From positions 1-30,052 of IMG/VR virus record IMGVR_UViG_3300031840_000121: 30,052 nt of DNA. One strand, 5' to 3'. Below, in pieces: positions 1 through 5,306 of the stretch; positions within the stretch are counted from its first letter, which is position 1, and each line of letters begins with the position of its first letter. The translations under genes and the position numbers were made by a program. The notes beneath the pieces were generated by a model. That model was not told the DNA's origin. It made no database searches and was given only the letters and a program-made list of their open reading frames with translations. The stretch is from a virus.

Positions 1-1
1 G

Positions 2-217
2 CATACAATAGAATCACTTACAGAAGTTGGCATTGATTACAGAAAGTTAAACAAGGAGCAGATAGATGCTATCATGTTTCCAGACCATGCACCTGAAAAT
101 TACTACCAAGATGGAGAGATAGGAGAGAAAGAAGCAGACTACCTACACAGCCAGAGACTGATTCAATGTGGAGTTGTCGGGGAGACATATAAGAAAGCAT
201 GGAAGCTCGTATATTAA
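2..217 (+). CDS. Partial hypothetical protein, 3' end only
   Basis: An open frame enters from the left edge and ends at TAA 215-217, giving 71 residues with no start in the window. The visible part is charged and Tyr-rich (it includes EQIDAIMFPDHAPENYYQDG) and ends KAWKLVY. No family is recognised. It lies on the same strand as the early gene block, about 50 bases before the HNH gene, so it is probably the last gene of an upstream early or replication operon. The frame is open throughout with natural-looking composition, so I am fairly sure it is coding but cannot say what it does. Confidence 0.6.
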   Translation, partial: HTIESLTEVGIDYRKLNKEQIDAIMFPDHAPENYYQDGEIGEKEADYLHSQRLIQCGVVGETYKKAWKLVY

Positions 218-269
218 TCGTAGTAATTGAAAATAATTATAACTAAATTAAAAAGAATCGAAACTTGAG

Positions 270-788
270 ATGTTGAAGAGATGTGCTAAATGTAAAGAAG
301 ACAAACCCCGTAAGGAGTTTTATATCAATCGTGCCAAGCCCGATGGTAGACAGTACTTATGTAAGATTTGTCAAAAGAAATATCACAACGATACGTGGTA
401 TGAATCTCATAGGCAACACAGGATACAACAGGTCAAAGAAAGAAAAGCTCGTGTAACAAAAGAAAACTATAAAAGAATATTTATGGAGTACTTTATTTAT
501 GGCTGTGTAGATTGTGGTGAGAACGACCATCGACTTCTGGAGTTCGATCATGTTAAGGGATCGAAAAAGAGAGGGAAGTTTAGACCAACTGAGGGAGTTG
601 GACATCTTGTGAGAACTGGATACAAGTGGGAAACCATAGAGAAAGAAATACAGAAGTGCAAGATAAGATGTAGGAACTGCCATCACTTAAAGACCCATAA
701 GCAATTTGGTTACATGAAGCATATAGAAGACGTTGTAAAAGAATATAATAAAAAACGGGAACAAATCAGTAAACGATGCGTTACATAA
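270..788 (+). CDS. HNH endonuclease
   Basis: A 172-residue protein with two cysteine clusters. The N-terminal one is a zinc-ribbon-like set (C5, C8, C31, C34). The C-terminal half carries the HNH core: CVDCG at 79-83, the FDH motif at 92-94 whose His is the expected general base, and CRNCHH at 134-139 supplying the second zinc pair and the metal-binding end. In this family the fold nicks or cuts DNA with one divalent metal. Many phage copies are free-standing homing endonucleases; others assist packaging. Here it stands among early genes, far from any terminase, with no intron visible, so a homing role is more likely. The ribosome site before ATG 270 is weak. The family is confident, the role is inferred. 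Confidence 0.85.
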   Translation: MLKRCAKCKEDKPRKEFYINRAKPDGRQYLCKICQKKYHNDTWYESHRQHRIQQVKERKARVTKENYKRIFMEYFIYGCVDCGENDHRLLEFDHVKGSKKRGKFRPTEGVGHLVRTGYKWETIEKEIQKCKIRCRNCHHLKTHKQFGYMKHIEDVVKEYNKKREQISKRCVT

Positions 789-812
789 TAGAACAACAAA
801 AAGGAGACAACA

Positions 813-1052
813 GTGTTTACAGTACTAAGTAAACTCAAATATCAAATAGCTAAGGAGATCACTAATGTGGAGAAGCAGTGGGACGATAATCCATCTAACG
901 ATTATTATTTCGCTGAGATTAGTGGACTAAGAAAAGCCCTAGAGTTCGTGCAGAAAGCAGAAGCAGATGAGCTAACAGCACTAGACAAATGGGCACAACA
1001 AGAAAAAGGAAAGGACAATGCAGTCAACACTAGGGAATTATCAAGAGGTTAA
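813..1052 (+). CDS. Hypothetical small protein
   Basis: A 79-residue acidic, mostly helical-looking protein. It starts at GTG 813, chosen because an AAGGAG ribosome site lies at 801-806 with good spacing and no better ATG exists in frame. No motif is recognised. Its 3' end overlaps the next gene by 35 bases in another frame, which is long for this genome. It sits 24 bases after the HNH gene and is probably co-transcribed with it. Confidence 0.6.
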   Translation: MFTVLSKLKYQIAKEITNVEKQWDDNPSNDYYFAEISGLRKALEFVQKAEADELTALDKWAQQEKGKDNAVNTRELSRG

Positions 1053-1206
1053 CGTACATAACGTTAAGTCTTTGTCTACTGAGACATCGGCTATTAGAAA
1101 TGGCAAGAATTACGTCAAGACTATATATGCAAAGACAGATGGAGGTGCTGTCATAGAGATTAACTTCTTTGCAGATAAAGAGTCTATATTGGAGACAAAA
1201 GACTAA
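1018..1206 (+). CDS. Hypothetical small protein
   Basis: A 62-residue protein starting at ATG 1018 inside the end of the preceding gene, with a purine-rich AAAGGAAAGG just upstream as the ribosome site. The second half (YAKTDGGAVIEINFFADKE) looks like a short beta hairpin. No family is recognised. The overlap of 35 bases suggests translational coupling. It is followed by the GC-rich structured element at 1219-1298. I am moderately sure it is real because of the ribosome site and natural composition. Confidence 0.55.
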   Translation: MQSTLGNYQEVNVHNVKSLSTETSAIRNGKNYVKTIYAKTDGGAVIEINFFADKESILETKD

Positions 1207-1218
1207 ATGAAATTATTA

Positions 1219-1298
1219 CAGGGCAGGCAGGATCGGTTTTTGCTCCAACGAATTTTCCGATCCACTCCGCAACTACACATCTCAAAGGGCCTGCCCTG
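1219..1298 (+). ncRNA. Candidate structured RNA or leader element
   Basis: An intergenic GC-rich block in AT-rich surroundings. The outer stem pairs CAGGGCAGGC (1219-1228) with GCCTGCCCTG (1289-1298), 10 perfect base pairs. Inside it GGATCGG (1230-1236) pairs with CCGATCC (1257-1263) around a 20-base loop, leaving about 25 unpaired bases (1264-1288). A second register is possible for the outer stem, since GGGCAGG at 1221-1227 can also pair with CCTGCCC at 1295-1301. No T-run follows, so it is not an ordinary terminator. It ends 24 bases before the Cas4-like gene and just before its AAAGGA site. It could be a leader control element, a processed RNA or a protein-binding site; I recognise no known RNA family. 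Confidence 0.45.
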
Positions 1299-1322
1299 CC
1301 CCTATATACCAAAGGACAAATT

Positions 1323-2051
1323 ATGTTAGACATACAAAAGATATACGAAGACTGGTTGCGAAAGGGCAATGACCTTCACCAGAAAAAAAGATATCAAGGC
1401 AAGGAAGAATGGTTTCACGCTTCTTCAGCGGGAATGTGCATGAGGAAACATTATTTTCAACATGTAGCAGATGTGGAGCCAAAAATAATAGATGATAAAA
1501 CCATGAGATTGTTTCGGCTTGGAGACTTAGTACATGGAGATATACAAGAAGCATTAATGGACTATGCAAGAATCAACGGTTCTCAAATAATGATAGAACG
1601 TGAGATACAATTACCAGAGGTAAATGTACGTGGCTTCTTAGATGTAATGATTATTGAGGATGATGCGTTATATGATATTAAAACGTGCAATGCTTGGAAG
1701 TGGAAAGGATTGTTTGGTCGTAACCCAGACCCCAACCCGTCTGTGAACTATAACATACAGTTAGGTACATACGGTTGGTGGGTTGAGGAACATACTGGGA
1801 ACAAATTAAAAAAACTGTCGTTACTATATTACAATAAAGATAATTCAATGATGAAAGAAAAAGTAGTGCCAACATCGTACGTGCAGAAAGCAAAAGAATA
1901 CTGGCATCATGTTAACAAGAATTTTGAAACAGGTAATCCACCTATTGAGCTAGGTGTAGCTCCTGTATATAAGTGGGAGTGCAACCCTAAGTATTGCAAC
2001 TTTTATGAAATATGCGGTGGTGGATACAAAGAGAAAGGAGTCGATCTATGA
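1323..2051 (+). CDS. Cas4-like RecB-family nuclease with Fe-S cysteines
   Basis: A 242-residue PD-(D/E)XK nuclease. The order of motifs fits the Cas4/RecB nuclease family: C39 in GMCMRK, H71 in GDLVHG, D107 in GFLDV, D118-I-K120 as the catalytic D-x-K, Q146 and Y150 in the QLGTY motif, and three C-terminal cysteines C220, C225 and C231. In Cas4 and AddB-type nucleases one N-terminal and three C-terminal cysteines hold a 4Fe-4S cluster. Known members resect DNA ends as exonucleases. There is no cas1, cas2 or CRISPR array here, so a role in phage recombination or replication is more likely than spacer acquisition. It overlaps the next gene by 4 bases (ATGA), with AAAGGA before its own start. 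Confidence 0.85.
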   Translation: MLDIQKIYEDWLRKGNDLHQKKRYQGKEEWFHASSAGMCMRKHYFQHVADVEPKIIDDKTMRLFRLGDLVHGDIQEALMDYARINGSQIMIEREIQLPEVNVRGFLDVMIIEDDALYDIKTCNAWKWKGLFGRNPDPNPSVNYNIQLGTYGWWVEEHTGNKLKKLSLLYYNKDNSMMKEKVVPTSYVQKAKEYWHHVNKNFETGNPPIELGVAPVYKWECNPKYCNFYEICGGGYKEKGVDL

Positions 2052-2455
2052 GCGACAAACAACCCGATTGGGATAAGATAACAGAAGGTAAAATACGACA
2101 CGGTGTCGCAGTAGCCTTCATTGAAAAGGGACATGAACTTACACCTGACAACATGAAAACAATGGAGAAATGGGTGCAGTTTATCATACATGGTTATCAC
2201 GGCATTAAAGAAATGCTTGATAAGAAAGAAGCCATGACAGATGAAGAACTGGTTAAGGAGGTAAAGGATAAGTTTAATGGTGAAGTAATTAAAGAAACAG
2301 ATGAAGAGTATGTTGAGAAGCAGATTAAGAAAGCAGTGCAGTCTTTAGGGGCTAAGAACAAAAATAAAGTACTATATCAATTAAAAAACGGCAACATTAC
2401 TATTGATAATTTAGATGCATGTTTATCTAAAATAGAGGTAATGAAGTCAGCCTAA
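2048..2455 (+). CDS. Hypothetical protein coupled to the Cas4-like nuclease
   Basis: I place the start at ATG 2048, which overlaps the nuclease stop as ATGA and follows a GAAAGGAG ribosome site. A start at 2012 would extend into the nuclease with unlikely sequence. The 135-residue product begins MSDKQPDWDKITEGK and is charged and helix-rich, without cysteines that suggest metal binding. No family is recognised. The exact coupling to the nuclease suggests the two products are made together and perhaps act together. Confidence 0.75.
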   Translation: MSDKQPDWDKITEGKIRHGVAVAFIEKGHELTPDNMKTMEKWVQFIIHGYHGIKEMLDKKEAMTDEELVKEVKDKFNGEVIKETDEEYVEKQIKKAVQSLGAKNKNKVLYQLKNGNITIDNLDACLSKIEVMKSA

Positions 2456-2456
2456 G

Positions 2457-2930
2457 ATGGATTTAGGAGATGCATTTTACCCTGACGATCCGCTTGATTT
2501 CAGTAAGTCAGTTCCTGCGGGAAGATACACCGCTAGTATTGTAAGCATGGATATATCTGAGAATGTAAGGTTTGGTAGGTATGTGGCAGATATATTTAAG
2601 CCTGAATACGAAATAGATAAGGACGAGCATCCCGAATATGCTGATAGTATCGTAAAGGATAATGGGATATTCAGATACAAGAAGACGGAAGATTCGTTAT
2701 ACGAGCACAAGAAGAACTGGGGCTTTGCAAAGTTTATCTCCATGATGAAGCTTAGGAAAGAAGATGGGAAGGGTAATCAACTGCCCTTCCTTTATCTTCA
2801 CGATATTAAAATGGCTAAGGTATTAATAGACGTATACAGAAAGAAGTTTATAAACGATTTAGATACAGAAGTTCATTACCCTGTAGCCAGAGTAATACAA
2901 TTATTAGATCAACCACCCGTACCCTTCTAA
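2457..2930 (+). CDS. Hypothetical protein, possible ssDNA-binding protein
   Basis: A 157-residue protein that starts 1 base after the preceding stop. It opens with a beta-rich segment (VPAGRYTASIVSMDI) and ends in DQPPVPF. A terminal Pro-Phe after an acidic residue recalls the C-terminal tip by which bacterial SSB proteins recruit partners, and the neighbours are nucleases. It might therefore be a phage single-strand DNA-binding or accessory protein. That is inference from the tip and the context only; I see no OB-fold signature I can trust. Confidence 0.7.
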   Translation: MDLGDAFYPDDPLDFSKSVPAGRYTASIVSMDISENVRFGRYVADIFKPEYEIDKDEHPEYADSIVKDNGIFRYKKTEDSLYEHKKNWGFAKFISMMKLRKEDGKGNQLPFLYLHDIKMAKVLIDVYRKKFINDLDTEVHYPVARVIQLLDQPPVPF

Positions 2931-3412
2931 TGGATATACTAACAAAAAAAGGACAGAAGTCTTTGGAGTATGAAAGAAAAATGTTAGACAAAATAAACTT
3001 TCATATATGCAAAGAGCACAAGGAAAACTCTATGTTGATAGAGACAGACAAAAACATGGATGCTAAGGTAGATGGAATTATTGTGAAAAACAATCAGGTT
3101 TCAGGAATTTTCGAGTCTAAGTGTAGAGATATGAGCCTTATGAAACTCAGAGAGTTTGGGTCTTGGCTTATTACCTTTGACAAAATACTTGAAGGTAGAA
3201 AACTATCACAGCTTTTGAGAGTTCCTTTTATTGGCTTTCTTTATTTGATACCAGATGAGATTATTATGTATTGGAAAATAACAGATAAATATGGAAACTT
3301 TTTGTTTGATTTTGACGTTAAAAACACAAAGACACAGAAAACAATTAACGGTGGTAGCATTGTCAGAACCAATGCATATCTACCAGTAAAAAGAGGAGTA
3401 GAGCTATTATGA
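2930..3412 (+). CDS. Putative PD-(D/E)XK nuclease-like protein
   Basis: A 160-residue protein joined to the previous gene by a TAATG overlap. A PD-(D/E)XK-like core is visible: E15 in the first helix, D48 in KVDGII, then a strand with E62-S-K64 (FESKC), matching the D...(D/E)xK pattern with the usual spacing. This fold is shared by restriction, recombination and repair nucleases. The middle is hydrophobic (around 110-125, FIGFLYLIPDEIIMYW) and probably forms core strands. Substrate and role are unknown. It lies between an SSB-like candidate and unknown small genes. The catalytic core is plausible but read by eye. Confidence 0.65.
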   Translation: MDILTKKGQKSLEYERKMLDKINFHICKEHKENSMLIETDKNMDAKVDGIIVKNNQVSGIFESKCRDMSLMKLREFGSWLITFDKILEGRKLSQLLRVPFIGFLYLIPDEIIMYWKITDKYGNFLFDFDVKNTKTQKTINGGSIVRTNAYLPVKRGVELL

Positions 3413-3654
3413 AAGAGTACACCTGTACAGCTTTAATTAAGTATTCTAAGCAAGAAGTTGAGTTACACATTAACGCACTAAAGATAGCGTTACAAGGAGA
3501 CAGTATGCAAAGCTATAGAGGCCCCTATCTTGCGTTATTAAAAGACATGGAGAGAATTAAGGAACAGATATTAGATAAAGAAAACGATGCGATGGCAGAC
3601 AGATCATCAGGAACAAATTTAATTGTTGAAGATAGCGTGATAAATAATGTTTGA
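3409..3654 (+). CDS. Hypothetical small protein
   Basis: An 81-residue protein whose start overlaps the previous stop by 4 bases (ATGA). The centre looks like two helices (KQEVELHINALKIALQGD and the DMERIKEQILDKE segment). No family is recognised. It lies in the early nuclease run and is coupled on both sides, since the following small zinc-ribbon gene begins 8 bases before its stop. Confidence 0.65.
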   Translation: MKEYTCTALIKYSKQEVELHINALKIALQGDSMQSYRGPYLALLKDMERIKEQILDKENDAMADRSSGTNLIVEDSVINNV

Positions 3655-3817
3655 TCTTACCAGAACAAAATATGTAAACGGTCAGTATGTCATAGAGTAT
3701 TTGTATGAATGTGATAAATGTGACAATACTCACTGGTCAGATTCTAAAAGACTTTATATGAGCTGTCCTGTTTGTAGAAATAAAAAACAACATAGCAAAA
3801 TGAGGCTAGCAATATGA
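3647..3817 (+). CDS. Small zinc-ribbon protein
   Basis: A 56-codon gene, easy to miss because of its length. It starts at ATG 3647 inside the end of the previous gene and ends at TGA 3815-3817, overlapping the next start (ATG 3814) as ATGA. The product has two CxxC pairs, CDKC at 25-28 and CPVC at about 42-45, separated by 13 residues, as in a small zinc ribbon; the C-terminus is basic. Such proteins often bind nucleic acid or a polymerase. The exact coupling to both neighbours and the paired cysteines make it a convincing gene. Its function is unknown. Confidence 0.75.
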   Translation: MFDLTRTKYVNGQYVIEYLYECDKCDNTHWSDSKRLYMSCPVCRNKKQHSKMRLAI

Positions 3818-4146
3818 AGAATCCTAAAAATGTAAAGCGTGGCAGGAGAGCAAGACAGCGTGGTGCAGAGCTACAAAGACAAGCAGTACGCATGGCAAAA
3901 GAAGCGGGCTTAGAGGCATTTAATAGAGATAGGGGTGGAGCACAACACGAGCAAGGGGATATAGAAATAGAAGGACAGTATTTTGGATGCAAAAGAAGAA
4001 AACAAATAGCAATGTGGATGAAGCCAGAAAAACAAGAGCACGGTGTAGTGATTCGTGAGGATCGTGGCAAACCATACATTGTATTAGACTATGAATATTT
4101 TATTAACACATTATCTATAATGAAGGAGATGGCAGGTGAAAAATAA
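3814..4146 (+). CDS. Holliday junction resolvase-like protein (Hjc-type fold), atypical active site
   Basis: A 110-residue protein that looks like the phage and archaeal Hjc-type resolvases. A basic N-terminus leads into RGAELQRQAVRMAKEAG, giving the helix glutamate E19; then NRDRGGAQHEQGDIEIEG gives D49; then the strand YFGCKRRK gives K60. Active members normally carry E-x-K here and this protein has G58-C-K60, so one metal-binding glutamate is missing. It may use another ligand (E51 or E53 are close), be inactive, or act only in binding. Enzymes of this family cut four-way DNA junctions in recombination and before packaging. It overlaps both neighbours. Confidence 0.7.
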   Translation: MKNPKNVKRGRRARQRGAELQRQAVRMAKEAGLEAFNRDRGGAQHEQGDIEIEGQYFGCKRRKQIAMWMKPEKQEHGVVIREDRGKPYIVLDYEYFINTLSIMKEMAGEK

Positions 4147-4354
4147 TAAACTAATGGGGACAAGAGGTCTCGTTACATACTATAAAAAAATTATCAAAGA
4201 AGGTCGAGTTTCAAAAAACGGATCAACTTACAAAAGAATGGTGGAGCTTGAAACAAAATTGAATAACAGAACAGGGCAAGCGAGTTCTTACGAAAGAGAT
4301 AAGAAGAATGATAAATTAGAATCTCTGCGTTGGCTAAACAAAGTAATGAATTAG
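4136..4354 (+). CDS. Hypothetical small basic protein
   Basis: A 72-residue lysine-rich protein. It starts at GTG 4136, with AAGGAG at 4122-4127; the alternative ATG 4154 would shorten it by 6 residues. It overlaps the resolvase-like gene by 11 bases and ends at TAG 4352-4354. No motif is recognised. Basic charge and position suggest a nucleic-acid role, which is only inference. Confidence 0.6.
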   Translation: MKNNKLMGTRGLVTYYKKIIKEGRVSKNGSTYKRMVELETKLNNRTGQASSYERDKKNDKLESLRWLNKVMN

Positions 4355-4377
4355 CTTGCCCATAACTAGGAGGCACA

Positions 4378-4587
4378 ATGGCCGAATACAAACAAAAAGA
4401 AAACAGCTTTACGCTGTGGAAAAACAAGTTCAAAAAAGATGGCGATAAGAAGCCTGATTATACTGGTAACGGTATGGTAAATGGAGAGAAGAAAGACTTT
4501 TCTTTGTGGATCAACGAAACCGATAAGGGAGATAGGTATCTTTCTGGCCAGTTTAAAGAAGAATACAAAAAAGACACGCCATTCTAG
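4378..4587 (+). CDS. Small hypothetical protein with SSB-like C-terminal tip
   Basis: A 69-residue protein with a strong AGGAGG ribosome site at 4369-4374. The layout (a short KQKENSFTLWKNK opening, a PDYTG motif, a FSLWIN strand, a GDRYLSGQF strand) resembles small beta-barrel phage and plasmid proteins of the DUF736 type, though I cannot confirm that. It ends in DTPF, an acidic-Pro-Phe tip like that of SSB proteins. It is the last gene before the terminator at 4600-4640, and a strong ribosome site suggests abundant product. It ends at TAG. Confidence 0.75.
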   Translation: MAEYKQKENSFTLWKNKFKKDGDKKPDYTGNGMVNGEKKDFSLWINETDKGDRYLSGQFKEEYKKDTPF

Positions 4588-4599
4588 TGCTTGTTAATA

Positions 4600-4640
4600 A
4601 TAGGGGGGCTACGGCCCCCTTATTCATTAGTTTATTTTTA
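4600..4640 (+). terminator. Rho-independent terminator with UACG tetraloop
   Basis: A 10-pair hairpin: arms 4600-4609 and 4614-4623, with the core GGGGGC pairing to GCCCCC, one G-U pair, and the loop TACG, a UNCG-type stable tetraloop. It is followed by a T-rich run (about 4629-4637). It lies 13 bases after the stop at 4587 and closes the main early operon. The two genes after it may need their own promoter or read-through. Confidence 0.8.
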
Positions 4641-4650
4641 GGCGATACTT

Positions 4651-4953
4651 ATGTCCAATAATTTATTTTACAGCCGTAATCGTGAGATTAGAGGGGGTTT
4701 TTTAGAGGCAATGTTTGAAATTTGTAGTAAAGTTGATAGAACCTGTGGTTTTTGTGGTAAATCGTATTTTAACCCACAAAAGCAAGAAAATGATGACCAA
4801 CTTAAAAAATTTTGTGGTGTTGCAGGTAGTTATGATACTCTAGTTTCTTCACTTCCAGAGTGTTGGTTGAAAATGACAAAAAGTCAAAGGTCTACATATA
4901 CAAAGAAAAAGAAAGAAGAACTTTTTTCTATAGAAATAAGGAGAAATAAATAA
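4651..4953 (+). CDS. Hypothetical protein
   Basis: A 100-residue basic protein after the terminator. It carries several cysteines (including CGFC at about 32-35) but no clear second pair, so a zinc site is possible and not shown. The C-terminal 25 residues are very lysine-rich. No strong ribosome site precedes ATG 4651. It overlaps the next gene by 1 base (TAATG), so the two are coupled. Confidence 0.6.
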   Translation: MSNNLFYSRNREIRGGFLEAMFEICSKVDRTCGFCGKSYFNPQKQENDDQLKKFCGVAGSYDTLVSSLPECWLKMTKSQRSTYTKKKKEELFSIEIRRNK

Positions 4954-5306
4954 TGGATATACTAGATGATTTTTCCAGTAAGCCAACATTAACATATCAC
5001 TGCATTAAAGAAGATTGTAATAATTCTCATGTGTCTGACGGATACATATTTATGGTTTGCAAATTACACGGTAAGGACAGACCAGTTATGAGATACGATG
5101 GAAAGAAAGAAAGCGATTTAAAAGAGGAATTAGATAATCAAGAAAGATTGTCGGAAGAACATGCAAAAGAAATTATGGGTATTATTTCTGATTGCTTTAC
5201 GAAGAGAGTCACAGGAGATGCTTATTACAAAAAACTAGCTGACTTCTGGGAAAGAATTGGGTTTCCAGAATTTGCAGAGGAAACCTTGTTGCATCTTAAA
5301 GATTAA
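4953..5306 (+). CDS. Hypothetical protein, last gene of the plus-strand arm
   Basis: A 117-residue protein. The first 40 residues contain cysteines and histidines (YHC, EDCNNSH, CKLHG) that could form a small zinc site; the rest is helical and acidic, with SEEHAKEIMGIISD and a C-terminal helix. No family is recognised. It follows the previous gene by a TAATG overlap with AAGGAG just upstream. Its stop overlaps the stop of the large minus-strand gene by 4 bases, so the two transcription units run into one another. Confidence 0.65.
   Translation: MDILDDFSSKPTLTYHCIKEDCNNSHVSDGYIFMVCKLHGKDRPVMRYDGKKESDLKEELDNQERLSEEHAKEIMGIISDCFTKRVTGDAYYKKLADFWERIGFPEFAEETLLHLKD

Noticed and set aside
357-686. 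109-codon minus-strand frame opposite the HNH gene
   Set aside because: The plus-strand frame has clear HNH and zinc motifs; the antisense product has no recognisable features.
1184-1369. Minus-strand frame across the GC-rich element
   Set aside because: It depends on the inverted repeat region and overlaps two plus-strand genes; no ribosome site and unnatural composition.
1323-2051. Cas4-like gene as evidence of a CRISPR-Cas locus
   Set aside because: No repeat-spacer array, cas1 or cas2 is present; phages often carry such nucleases alone.
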